Shown here: one piece after another, positions 8,401 through 15,423 of the stretch | Layout of the letters: every line of letters starts with the position of its first letter | How positions within the stretch are numbered: position 1 is the first letter of the stretch | NCBI GenBank assembly: GCA_964346725.1 | Contig: CAYFVM010000023.1 | Span: forward strand, 1 to 38,992 | DNA length: 38,992 nucleotides | Direction of reading: 5' to 3' | Source: UBA1715 sp964346725 | GTDB taxonomy: Bacteria > Bacteroidota > Bacteroidia > Bacteroidales > UBA1715 | Notes under the pieces: generated by a model | Database searches by the model: none | Told to the model about the DNA's origin: nothing | What the model saw: only the letters and a program-made list of their open reading frames with translations | Position numbers and translations under genes: made by a program

Positions 8401-9085
8401 TAATGGCATTTATAAAAATCAAAAGGAAAATTATGCCAATGAAATACAAGATAATGGCGGTATAGCATTGAATAATATTAGTTGAACGCTCTGCCGTTTT
8501 TGAAAGAGAAAGGAGGAAGTTGTTGTCGGTATCGTAAATAGGGTATGTGTCGTCGCAAGAATCACTATAGATTTCAATGTTCCCATTTAGATTAAAATCA
8601 GGATGGAATTCTGTTTTTATATGTTCATTTGAAAATGAGTATTGACTTTTCAAGAACGTGAAAAAAAAAACTTCACGATTGCCTTCTTGCGAGTGCGATA
8701 CTAAATACCAATTATTACCCGTAAAAAGAAGGTTGCCCGCATTTTTGAATAAAGAATAGTTGGTAACTACCGTATTGTCTGACCAATATTTAAGGGTATC
8801 GTGAGAAAAAATAAAGAAACTAAGTCGTTGTTTGCTAAACAAAGATTTATGTTGTTTTCTATAACGCTCGTATGTTTGAAAATCAGCGGACTCTGGAAGA
8901 GAGCTAATTTCCTTACATAGCTTGTCAGCATTTTTCTGTTTTTCTAAAATAACCTTTTGAAAGGTGACAAAATGTCGGTCAGAAACATGAGAATTAAAAT
9001 AATTTGTCTCAATAGCTACTGCAAGCAGAATAGTGCAAGTGGCTATAAGAGCGTATCTCAAACGATATAGAAGATTTTGTTTCAA
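5417..9085 (-). CDS. Large NtrY-like sensor histidine kinase
   Basis: A 1222-residue multi-pass membrane kinase. A first membrane segment lies near residues 10-27. A cluster of hydrophobic segments spans ~205-470, with further ones near 715, 755 and 915-940. A HAMP linker follows at ~936-990 (KKITDPLTIIQNKM). The HisKA phosphoacceptor is His1013 in AHEIKNPLTPMKL, whose sequence is typical of NtrY-type kinases. The HATPase domain shows the N-box (NNLIKNALQAI, ~1122), DNGRG (1158-1162) and GSGFGLA (1182-1188). No response regulator is adjacent, so it is an orphan. The only plausible start is a TTG at 9085: the frame has a stop four codons upstream and no early ATG. Twice the length of ordinary kinases, it carries two extracytoplasmic regions of unknown ligand. 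It precedes cdaA by 44 nt. Confidence 0.92.
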   Translation of the reverse strand: MKQNLLYRLRYALIATCTILLAVAIETNYFNSHVSDRHFVTFQKVILEKQKNADKLCKEISSLPESADFQTYERYRKQHKSLFSKQRLSFFIFSHDTLKYWSDNTVVTNYSLFKNAGNLLFTGNNWYLVSHSQEGNREVFFFTFLKSQYSFSNEHIKTEFHPDFNLNGNIEIYSDSCDDTYPIYDTDNNFLLSLSKTAERSTNIIQCYTAIILYFIGIIFLLIFINAIIKTIKKTHWRTILNGGAIVFLIFLRWYMIQEQIPYIGYTSDLFNSEYFSMPFTPSLGDLMFNIMILAYFVIALARKFNSCEFVTRKQRTISLLSLATISSVYWVVCTKIFSALVLNSLINLKLFNILNINGLSVAAYSIIAFLLFLYFYLLYSFFHQKKGLLTAIDAVKFCVISILFSLLCCWGLSATFWGFEIFFIIINVVFCLFALIKKFHLNILKILLLLISALFVEIFIAHFVRIKDLSLQRQTAIELATEQDPVAESFLTYVYKDSRKDKTLMSLAKQPENKDVEIRNYLQEKYFNGFLKQYELECTVCGTDSRFSSSNQLANCERFFNQMLLTSGESVSDSNYYYINNQDGNITYFDSIGYTLPNGTSTKLYIELHSKTNSLNFGYPTILLNKEISKKTLPNFSSAKYKNGLLVSKTRNWPYSQVLDSYNSRGNETSADSNFQTIVDKQHSIVHLSYKINDQFTVVVSNRILKWSNYLIWFPYIFLFFYLLLFIFNLFSSENESTLKHSLSAQIKNSLIGLLFATFVIVGVFGASFMKTRNDRQQINFLEEKMRIISTEFSSEYKDYTTFSTQDIVRIQRLLSKLAENHTSDINLYGTNGNLIASSRPEIFQYKLQYEKISPSAFDFLIAQNHSRYTHHETIGSLEFLSAYTSVTNGQNQILGYINLPNFSNQQEFTQQFAGLIVGMLNLFVILMLLATLSSVFIAKKITDPLTIIQNKMRKVTIGNENEKIEMSVPNELTGLIKNYNTMIDQLSISADKLAKAERENAWQEMARQIAHEIKNPLTPMKLNLQLLNRSWDENDPKFETRLKSISKTMIEQIDTLADTATSFSDFAKLSKVSLASVNINELLQNCVTLFTQEEKSDVTANLPTEPVFINADKDKTTRLFNNLIKNALQAIPSDRHGNVVVALSADSDFATVSVADNGRGIDDETKKHIFQLHFTTKETGSGFGLAICKNIVESSGGKIWFETELNKGSIFFVKLPLQKE

Positions 9086-9107
9086 TGTAGTACTCTAGTC
9101 TTTTATT

Positions 9108-9115
9108 CAAAAATA
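9108..9115 (-). promoter_or_regulatory. Candidate -7 element for the histidine kinase
   Basis: The minus strand reads TATTTTTG, 22 nt before the TTG start. No good -33 TTTG is visible. The site is close to the divergent tRNA-Pro promoter at 9146-9176. Confidence 0.35.
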
Positions 9116-9145
9116 ATATTTCGGTGGAAATATTTGCTTGTTAAC

Positions 9146-9176
9146 CTTGTAAATATAAAAAATACATTTATTTTTG
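9146..9176 (+). promoter_or_regulatory. Promoter for tRNA-Pro
   Basis: CTTG (9146-9149), a 19-nt spacer and TATTTTTG (9169-9176) fit the phylum consensus with one mismatch in the -33 element. Initiation near 9183 would give a leader of about six bases, matching the arrangement at tRNA-Glu. Confidence 0.65.
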
Positions 9177-9188
9177 CGTCAAGAAAAT

Positions 9189-9263
9189 CGGGGTATAGTA
9201 CAGTCCGGTTAGTATGCTTGGTTTGGGACCAAGAGGTCACAGGTTCGAATCCTGTTACCCCGA
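9189..9263 (+). tRNA. tRNA-Pro(UGG)
   Basis: The acceptor stem CGGGGTA pairs with TACCCCG, followed by discriminator A. The anticodon arm is CTTGG-TTTGGGA-CCAAG, which gives anticodon TGG. The T-arm is ACAGG-TTCGAAT-CCTGT. CCA is not encoded. C1:G72 is typical of bacterial tRNA-Pro. Confidence 0.96.
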
Positions 9264-9268
9264 CTGAC

Positions 9269-9310
9269 AAAGAGGAACAAAGTTTTTGAATTTTGTTCCT
9301 CTTTTGTTTT
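9269..9310 (+). terminator. Hairpin terminator after tRNA-Pro
   Basis: A 13-bp perfect stem, AAAGAGGAACAAA (9269-9281) with its complement at 9292-9304, has a 10-nt loop and is followed by the T-rich TGTTTT. It ends the tRNA-Pro transcript a few bases after the mature 3' end. Confidence 0.7.
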
Positions 9311-9325
9311 CTACCATAAGGGTAT

Positions 9326-9365
9326 GAAAAAAACGAGAGACATCTTTGGGGTGTCTCTCGTTTTT
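9326..9365 (-). terminator. Terminator after the DUF1573 gene (probably bidirectional)
   Basis: A 14-bp stem, AAAAACGAGAGACA (9329-9342) with its exact complement at 9352-9365, encloses a 9-nt loop. The minus strand ends in a T-run, and so does the plus strand. It separates the converging tRNA-Pro and DUF1573 transcripts. Confidence 0.8.
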
Positions 9366-9380
9366 CAGCAACCTTTTTGT

Positions 9381-9812
9381 TTATCGTGGCATTACTTCAA
9401 TTTCTGCAGGAGCAACTTGAGCCTCAACAACTTTTCCCGTAAGGGTCAAGATAATTGGAGTATCTTGTTTGTTAGTTGTAACGGTAATTCTTTTTGTGAA
9501 GTGCCCTACATTATTGGTGTTGTATTTCACATCAATAGCACTTGACTCTCCAGGTTTGATAGGATTTTTAGGCCAACTTGGCACGGTGCAACCACATGAG
9601 GCGGCAACATTTGTCAAAATAAGCGGAGTGTCGGACGTGTTTTTGAAAGTGAAAGAACATTTTCCTTCAGAACCTTTTTCTATTGTTCCATAATCATAAA
9701 CCAATGTGTCAAACACTACACCTGATTCTTTCTTCTCTGTTGTGGGTTGTTGAGCCGAACTACTCATAGCGAAGCAGAGAATCATACTTAAAATTAAAGC
9801 AACTTTTTTCAT
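9381..9812 (-). CDS. DUF1573 secreted protein (ASPM/SPD-2/Hydin-like Ig fold)
   Basis: A 143-residue exported protein. Residues 1-20 form a signal peptide (MKKVALILSMILCFAMSSSA). The mature part is one DUF1573 domain: VYDYGTIEKGSEGKCSFTFKNTS, then the ASCGCTVPSWP segment with its conserved cysteine pair, then GHFTKRITVTTN. The fold is an immunoglobulin-like beta sandwich related to ASPM/SPD-2/Hydin domains. Its molecular role is not established, although it is abundant in this phylum, often in multicopy families. No lipobox is visible, so it is probably periplasmic. It appears to be a single-gene transcript, with a TATCTTTG promoter element upstream and a strong hairpin downstream. Confidence 0.88.
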   Translation of the reverse strand: MKKVALILSMILCFAMSSSAQQPTTEKKESGVVFDTLVYDYGTIEKGSEGKCSFTFKNTSDTPLILTNVAASCGCTVPSWPKNPIKPGESSAIDVKYNTNNVGHFTKRITVTTNKQDTPIILTLTGKVVEAQVAPAEIEVMPR

Positions 9813-9834
9813 ATCTATTTTAATTAATATACAA

Positions 9835-9842
9835 CAAAGATA
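9835..9842 (-). promoter_or_regulatory. Candidate -7 element for the DUF1573 gene
   Basis: The minus strand reads TATCTTTG, an exact TAnnTTTG match, 22 nt upstream of the ATG. The nearest TTTG is 25 nt further upstream (9868-9871), which is slightly long spacing. Confidence 0.45.
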
Positions 9843-9880
9843 AACAATTTATATGCCCGTTATCATTCAAAAAGCAAGAA

Positions 9881-9912
9881 AAAGCACGGCCGTTTTAAGA
9901 CGTGCTTTTTTT
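9881..9912 (-). terminator. Terminator after htrA
   Basis: AAAGCACG (9881-9888) pairs with CGTGCTTT (9901-9908) around a 12-nt loop. A T-rich tract follows the hairpin on the minus strand, and a T-run also follows on the plus strand. It closes the htrA transcript just past the stop at 9916. Confidence 0.65.
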
Positions 9913-9915
9913 GCC

Positions 9916-11385
9916 TTATATACCAAAGGCATAATAGAATGTTCCTGCTACGTCGGGATACACTCCTTCAATCATAACGCCTCCTGATTTCTTTTCAATA
10001 ATTTTTGTGAATTGTTCAGAATCTTTTATGTTTTCATTATCAATTTTGGTAATAATGAATCCTTTGCGCATGTTGGTGTGTTTTTTAATCACGCCATCGT
10101 CCACTGAGGTTACTTCAATACCATTTTCAACACCCAATTTTTTCAACGTTTTTGAATTCGCATTTTGCACTGTTATACCAAGTTTTGTATACACATCTGC
10201 CGAAGCTTTTTCTGTCAGTTTTTCGTTACCATCTTTATTGGTTAAATGGACTTCAAAGTCTTTCATACTACCTTTACGGTCAACTTTAACGCGAACTGCA
10301 TCACCTGGTGTACGACGACCTATGATTTCTTGAATTTCCGCAGCAGAGGCAACGTTTATTCCGTCAATTTCTACAATCACATCTCCCGTTTTAATTCCAG
10401 CTTTTTCAGCAGCCCCATTTTCGTTAGCAGTTTCAACATATACGCCACGATTCACCTTCAATTCTTTCTCTTGTACTAGTTTTGAATCCACATCACGAAT
10501 TGAAATACCGAGGAATCCTCGTTGAACAACACCATATTTTTTCAAATCATAAATAACCTTGGAAACAAGATTAGCCGGAACGGCAAATCCATATCCTGTG
10601 TATGAACCTGTAGGGCTTGCTATGGCAGAGTTTACACCAATTAGTGCGCCATTAGCATTGGTAAGTGCGCCACCACTATTTCCTGGATTAATTGCTGCAT
10701 CGGTTTGAATAAATGATTCAATGGCATATTTTTGACGCAAAATATTGATATTTCTTCCCTTTGCACTTACAATTCCGGCAGTTACCGTTGAGTTTAAATT
10801 GAACGGATTGCCTACTGCCAAAACCCATTCTCCGACTTTCACATCATCACTATTTGCAAATGAAATAGGAGACAAATCGCTTGCTTCAATTTTTATGAGC
10901 GCCAAGTCAGTATTCGGGTCTGTTCCAACGATTTGTGCTGTAAATTCACGCTTGTCGTGAAGAGTAACGGTAATTTCATCGGCCCCTTGTACTACGTGAT
11001 TGTTTGTAACAATGTAACCTTCTTTTTGTACAATCACTCCTGAGCCACTCCCTTGTCGTACATTTTCTTTTTGTGGCACACCCCAACCTTCTCCGAAAAA
11101 TTCTTGCCATAAATCAAATCCTTGGGGATAGGTAGAGGTTCGAACGGTTGTTTTTGTGGAAATATGCACAACGGTTGGCATAACTTTTTCGGTCGCTTCG
11201 GTAAAATCAATGGCGCCGTTTGCTGCATTAGAGTACGAAGCCGTATGAACTAATGTTTGTTCATCGTTTGTTGTTACGGCATCTGACGATTTTTTGAAAA
11301 CTTGTGGGTTAACTGCGTATAGAAGTGCAATTGTCATAACACTTCCCACGAGTGCTGAACTTGTTAAAACAAAAAACTTTTTCAT
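9916..11385 (-). CDS. htrA: HtrA/DegP (Do) family envelope serine protease
   Basis: A 489-residue protease/chaperone for misfolded envelope proteins. An N-terminal membrane or signal segment (residues ~1-25) precedes a trypsin-like domain. The triad is His130 (TNNHVV), Asp160 (NTDLALIKI) and Ser237 (GNSGGAL). Two PDZ domains follow at roughly 290-380 and 400-485. The ATG at 11385 (MKKFFVL) is preferred over a codon three residues upstream because it begins the signal sequence directly. The last residues (YYAFGI) fit the Bacteroidetes Do-type proteases. The gene is divergent from proA and ends at its own hairpin terminator. Confidence 0.95.
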   Translation of the reverse strand: MKKFFVLTSSALVGSVMTIALLYAVNPQVFKKSSDAVTTNDEQTLVHTASYSNAANGAIDFTEATEKVMPTVVHISTKTTVRTSTYPQGFDLWQEFFGEGWGVPQKENVRQGSGSGVIVQKEGYIVTNNHVVQGADEITVTLHDKREFTAQIVGTDPNTDLALIKIEASDLSPISFANSDDVKVGEWVLAVGNPFNLNSTVTAGIVSAKGRNINILRQKYAIESFIQTDAAINPGNSGGALTNANGALIGVNSAIASPTGSYTGYGFAVPANLVSKVIYDLKKYGVVQRGFLGISIRDVDSKLVQEKELKVNRGVYVETANENGAAEKAGIKTGDVIVEIDGINVASAAEIQEIIGRRTPGDAVRVKVDRKGSMKDFEVHLTNKDGNEKLTEKASADVYTKLGITVQNANSKTLKKLGVENGIEVTSVDDGVIKKHTNMRKGFIITKIDNENIKDSEQFTKIIEKKSGGVMIEGVYPDVAGTFYYAFGI

Positions 11386-11479
11386 ATGTAACATATTTAA
11401 TTAATACTAAAACTTATTGAGTCTCATTCTATCAAATTTTGCGCCAAAGTTTATAATCTCTTCAGACTACTGCTCTTGT

Positions 11480-11511
11480 ATTGTGAAATTTGCGCAAAAT
11501 GCCTAATATTG
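11480..11511 (+). promoter_or_regulatory. Probable promoter for proA
   Basis: ATTG (11480-11483), a 20-nt spacer and TAATATTG (11504-11511) approximate the consensus with one mismatch in each box. It lies 19 nt before the proA ATG at 11531. Confidence 0.45.
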
Positions 11512-11530
11512 CATAGAGAATTATAGAGAT

Positions 11531-12820
11531 ATGCAAACAGTAGATTTAGCAATAGCAGCAAAAAAAGCGTCATTAGGTTTGGCGGCTTTGTCGTCGGATG
11601 TTAAAAATAATGCCTTGGCTGAAGTGTCCATGGCCTTATATGTAAACGCTAACGAGATAATTGCGGCTAACAAAAAAGACATTGAACGTAGCGAACAAGA
11701 AAATTTGGCAACGCCGTTGCTCAAACGCTTGAAGTTTGACGAAGCAAAAATAAAAGACGTTGTTGCCGGTATTCAAAGTCTTATTGGTTTACCCGAACCT
11801 ATCGGTGAAACACTTGCAGCAACAGAACTAGATAAAGGATTGGAGTTGTATAAAGTAAGTTGCCCAATAGGTGTGATAGGCGTAATTTTCGAATCTCGCC
11901 CCGATGCCTTGGTGCAAATTTCTACCTTGTGCCTCAAAAGTGGCAACGCAGCTTTATTGAAAGGGGGCCGTGAAGCAATTGAAACAAATAGAATTTTGGC
12001 AAAAATTATTCGCGAAGCTTCTGAAAAAGCTGGTGTTCCTGCCGGTTGGATACAATTGCTCGAAACGCGCGAAGATGTAAATGAATTGTTGAAACTTGAC
12101 AAATACGTTGACCTCATTATTCCTCGCGGTTCAAATTCATTTGTTCAGTACATTATGAACAATTCCAACATTGCCGTAATGGGGCATGCTGATGGTATTT
12201 GTCACACATATATAGACAAAGACGCTGATATTGAAATGGCAATAAAGGTTGCTACCGATGCCAAAACGCAATACGTGTCGGTTTGTAATGCTACCGAAAC
12301 TATGCTAGTTCATAAGGATGTGGCGAATGAGGTAATTCCAATATTGGCAGAATCGCTCATTAGTCATAATGTGGAGATTTTCGGATGTGCACGCACGCAG
12401 GCTATTATTAAGTGTGAAGCGGTGGAAAGCTGGAAGCTGGAATATTTGGACTATAAAGTTTCTATTCGCATAGTTGATTCTATTGAAGATGCAATAGAGC
12501 ACATCAACACGTACGGAAGTCGTCATACTGAGAGCATAATCACTAAAAATTCGCAGGCAGCCGAAACGTTTATGAATTTGGTAGATTCTGCCGATGTCTT
12601 CTGGAATTGTAGTACGCGTTTTGCAGATGGATTCCGCTATGGACTTGGTGCTGAAGTTGGAATTAGTACCAGCAAAATCCACGCTCGTGGACCTGTAGGT
12701 TTGGAAGGACTTACTATTTACAAGTGGAAAATGAAAGGAAGCGGTCAAATTGTAGCCGACTATGCGTCTGGAAAATCTTCATTTACTCATAAGAATATTG
12801 ACAAAAAATTCTCGATATAA
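11531..12820 (+). CDS. proA: Glutamate-5-semialdehyde dehydrogenase (gamma-glutamyl phosphate reductase)
   Basis: A 429-residue aldehyde-dehydrogenase-superfamily enzyme. It performs the second step of proline synthesis, the NADPH-dependent reduction of gamma-glutamyl phosphate to glutamate 5-semialdehyde. Family signatures seen are PIGVIGVIFESRPDALVQI (112-130), LKGGREAIETN, LIIPRGSNSFVQYI, the catalytic cysteine at ~252 in SVCNATET, and the C-terminal ARGPVGLEGLTIYKW. Length is typical. The partner proB is not in the window. The stop codon overlaps the start of the Mur ligase gene (TAATG), which suggests translational coupling. Confidence 0.97.
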   Translation: MQTVDLAIAAKKASLGLAALSSDVKNNALAEVSMALYVNANEIIAANKKDIERSEQENLATPLLKRLKFDEAKIKDVVAGIQSLIGLPEPIGETLAATELDKGLELYKVSCPIGVIGVIFESRPDALVQISTLCLKSGNAALLKGGREAIETNRILAKIIREASEKAGVPAGWIQLLETREDVNELLKLDKYVDLIIPRGSNSFVQYIMNNSNIAVMGHADGICHTYIDKDADIEMAIKVATDAKTQYVSVCNATETMLVHKDVANEVIPILAESLISHNVEIFGCARTQAIIKCEAVESWKLEYLDYKVSIRIVDSIEDAIEHINTYGSRHTESIITKNSQAAETFMNLVDSADVFWNCSTRFADGFRYGLGAEVGISTSKIHARGPVGLEGLTIYKWKMKGSGQIVADYASGKSSFTHKNIDKKFSI

Positions 12821-14190
12821 TGCTTGATTCGTATTCTCATTTCTTTTTTGTGGGCATAGCCGGCACCGGAATGAGTGCCATAGCACAATATCTTTGCGGT
12901 GTAGGCAAAAAAGTTTCCGGTTCTGACCGTTTGTTCGGTCAATCGCAAAAATTGCTTTCAGAGACGCAATTTGAGTCAATGGGAATACAATGCTATTTCC
13001 AAGACGGGCAAGGCATTACAGAAGATGTTGACGTGGTTGTGGTTTCTACTGCAATTGAAGAGAAAAATGTAGAATACCAAAAAGCTTTACAATTGGGTAT
13101 TCCAATTATGAAACGTTCGCAATTGTTGGCTGAAATTTCAAACAGTGTGCGAACCATAGCCGTTGGCGGAACTTCGGGAAAATCAACAACTACAGCAATG
13201 ATTTTCCATATTATGGAGCAATGCGGAATGTCGCCATCGCTTATTACCGGTGCGGGATTGAGTGATTTGCAAAAGAAAGGTTTGCCCGGAAATGCATGGG
13301 TTGGTCAGAGCGATTGGCTGGTGATAGAGTCTGACGAATCTGACGGATCAATTGTTTCGTACAAACCCGAAATTTCATTGTTACTTAACATTGACCGTGA
13401 CCACAAAGAGTTTGATGAATTGGAACAATTGTTTACCACGTTTCGTGATAACACACAAGCATTTTTCATAGCAAATCAGGACTATCCTTTAACGAGAAAA
13501 CTTTCGAGACAAAACCAATTCAATTTTGGAACAGTGGCAGATGCACCAATTCAGGGAACAGATTTTTCCCAAAATGGTTTTTCTATTTCATTCAAAGTGA
13601 ATGGAGTACCGTGTACTATTTCGGCTTTGGGTAAACACAATATGGAAAATGCGTTGGCTGCCATTGCGGCAACAAATGTTGCAGGAATTCCATTAGAAAA
13701 AAGTGTCAAAGCACTTGCAACATTCGAAGGAATATACCGCCGTGCGCAGTTGGTTGGAAAAACGAATAATGATATTTATGTAATAGATGATTTTGCGCAC
13801 AATCCGGCTGAGGTAAGTGCAGCAATCAAAGCCTGCCAAGCCATAGGCAAACGTGTTATTGCGTGGTTTCAGCCTCACGGATATGGACCAATGCGATTTA
13901 TGCATAAGGAATTGACTACTATAGTAGGCGACGCACTACGCAAACAGGATATATTTTTGATAGCCGACATTTATTATGCAGGAGGCACAGTTGACCAAAA
14001 TATCTCGTCAACAATAGTGAGTGAGGCCATGCAATCAAACGGGAAATGTGCGGAATACGTGGGACAAAAGGAGCAATCAATTGCTCGTATAGGTGAGCTT
14101 GCTCAACCGGAAGATGTGATTATTATAATGGGCGCTCGTGACCCACATTTAGATGTTTTTGCAAAAGAGGTTTTGCAGAAAGTTTCATAA
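12820..14190 (+). CDS. MurC/Mpl-type Mur ligase
   Basis: A 456-residue ATP-dependent Mur ligase. The N-terminal UDP-MurNAc-binding domain reads FFVGIAGTGMSAIAQYL (9-25) and GSDR. The central ATP domain has P-loop GGTSGKSTTTAMI (116-128), ESDESDGS (170-177) and GKHNMENALAAIAA (271-284). The C-terminal domain has DDFAHNP (323-329) and QPHGYGP (351-357). The three-domain order and the DDxxHNP and QPH motifs place it with MurC (adding L-Ala) or Mpl (recycling tripeptide). The P-loop is GTSGKS rather than the MurC-typical GTHGKT, and the gene is outside any cell-division cluster. It may therefore be an Mpl or a divergent paralogue rather than the housekeeping MurC. It is coupled to proA by a 1-nt overlap. 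Confidence 0.85.
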   Translation: MLDSYSHFFFVGIAGTGMSAIAQYLCGVGKKVSGSDRLFGQSQKLLSETQFESMGIQCYFQDGQGITEDVDVVVVSTAIEEKNVEYQKALQLGIPIMKRSQLLAEISNSVRTIAVGGTSGKSTTTAMIFHIMEQCGMSPSLITGAGLSDLQKKGLPGNAWVGQSDWLVIESDESDGSIVSYKPEISLLLNIDRDHKEFDELEQLFTTFRDNTQAFFIANQDYPLTRKLSRQNQFNFGTVADAPIQGTDFSQNGFSISFKVNGVPCTISALGKHNMENALAAIAATNVAGIPLEKSVKALATFEGIYRRAQLVGKTNNDIYVIDDFAHNPAEVSAAIKACQAIGKRVIAWFQPHGYGPMRFMHKELTTIVGDALRKQDIFLIADIYYAGGTVDQNISSTIVSEAMQSNGKCAEYVGQKEQSIARIGELAQPEDVIIIMGARDPHLDVFAKEVLQKVS

Positions 14191-14203
14191 AGATTTTTGA
14201 AGT

Positions 14204-14256
14204 AAACAAAACTAAAAAGAGCAACTCAAATTGGGTTGCTCTTTTTAGTTTTGTTT
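14204..14256. terminator. Strong bidirectional terminator
   Basis: A 22-bp perfect inverted repeat (14204-14225 with 14235-14256) has the GC-rich core GAGCAAC/GTTGCTC at the loop. It is A-rich on one flank and T-rich on the other, so it acts in both directions. It separates the converging Mur ligase and T9SS-protein genes. Confidence 0.85.
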
Positions 14257-14265
14257 GTGAGTATA

Positions 14266-15330
14266 TTATTTCAAATATTTTGTAGCACCTTCAGCTGTTT
14301 GGATGAAATACACTCCTTTTGGCAATGAATTCATGTTGAATTCTTTTGCAACTTCTGCTACCTTTTTGCCATCAATAGTGTAAACTGAAATTGTTCCTTC
14401 TGAAGCAACAAAGCCATTGCTGATTTGAATATTTTGAGCAATGCCATCTATTGCTGTTATTGATTTGTAGGTGAAATATGCATCTGTGACTACAACGTCA
14501 GCTTTTTCTCCAGTTTGTAAAAAGATAGCACGAACGCCTGCCCAATCTTCTCCAATAAAAACAGCATCGTCAATGAAGTTAATTGTTATAGAAGTTGCAC
14601 CTGCCTCTGCAATTTTTTGGGTATTTTCTCCACTATCAGTGCCATTATCAGTTTGAACAGCAAGAGCAACTTGACAAGGAGCAGCATCAAATTCTACAGT
14701 TACACTTTCATATTCGGTTACATCAAGGTAAGTTGGAGCTAAGTCCCACCATGCCCACCCTGCGCCACATTCCCAACCCACAGGAAAATGGATAGATGTT
14801 GTTTCTTCACCTGTTGTAACAACGCAATTGCCCCAAGAACTTGCGATTGCAGAGAGAGGAAGATAGGAATCGTCTGTTTCAACATTAGGATCGCGATAGT
14901 TAGGGTCAGTTACTGTACAAGTTAATTTCGAGAACGTAATAGTAACATCATCATATGAGTTATCACCGTCTGTCGTAGATAATGAAAGTACGGGACCTCC
15001 GATAGCTGCAGAGGCATTAAAAGTGATTGTTCCAGCAATCACGCCTGATGTTACAGATGCGCTACCCCATGAACTAACAGCAACCCATCCGCCGCCTGTT
15101 GTATCTATTACAACTGCAGATAGAGACGCATCAGCTCCTGTTGTTGTTCCTTGAATTTCTACAACAACTTTGTAGCCTGATTGAATTGCTTGTGAAGGTT
15201 CAACAGCTAAAAACCCTTGTGAGTTAAAACTTGCACCATCGTTCCATTCATTGTGAACGAGAGTTACTGTTTGTGCCGAAACTGACATTGCCAATAAGGC
15301 ACTTGCTACAAATAATAAAAGTTCTTTCAT
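14266..15330 (-). CDS. Secreted protein with T9SS type A sorting domain
   Basis: A 354-residue secreted protein of unknown function. The signal peptide covers residues 1-20 (MKELLLFVASALLAMSVSAQ). Two beta-rich modules follow, ~21-150 and ~155-285, of the galactose- or carbohydrate-binding-like kind. The second contains the aromatic, cysteine-containing segment GWECGAGWAWWDL. The C-terminus (ISVYTIDGKKVAEV...LPKGVYFIQTAEGATKYLK) is a type A sorting domain, implying T9SS export. The ATG at 15330 is chosen because it starts the signal peptide directly; the upstream extension is hydrophobic noise. A consensus promoter lies at 15354-15384. No catalytic motif is recognised. Confidence 0.85.
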   Translation of the reverse strand: MKELLLFVASALLAMSVSAQTVTLVHNEWNDGASFNSQGFLAVEPSQAIQSGYKVVVEIQGTTTGADASLSAVVIDTTGGGWVAVSSWGSASVTSGVIAGTITFNASAAIGGPVLSLSTTDGDNSYDDVTITFSKLTCTVTDPNYRDPNVETDDSYLPLSAIASSWGNCVVTTGEETTSIHFPVGWECGAGWAWWDLAPTYLDVTEYESVTVEFDAAPCQVALAVQTDNGTDSGENTQKIAEAGATSITINFIDDAVFIGEDWAGVRAIFLQTGEKADVVVTDAYFTYKSITAIDGIAQNIQISNGFVASEGTISVYTIDGKKVAEVAKEFNMNSLPKGVYFIQTAEGATKYLK

Positions 15331-15353
15331 ATGTGTATATATTTTGATTAGAA

Positions 15354-15384
15354 CAAATATAAACATAAAAAAAGGGAAGTCAAT
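15354..15384 (-). promoter_or_regulatory. Promoter for the T9SS-protein gene
   Basis: On the minus strand ATTG (15381-15384), a 19-nt spacer and TATATTTG (15354-15361) match the consensus. The -33 box lies inside the hairpin that terminates ddh (15366-15403). Confidence 0.6.
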
Positions 15385-15403
15385 TATTTTGACCTCCCTT
15401 TTT
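15366..15403 (-). terminator. Terminator after ddh
   Basis: On the minus strand an A-rich stem AAAAAGGGAGGTCAA pairs with TTGACTTCCCTTTTT, with one G-U pair and a short AT loop, and ends in a T-run. It begins about 20 nt after the ddh stop. Confidence 0.75.
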
Positions 15404-15423
15404 GTGTTTTTTACACTAAGATA

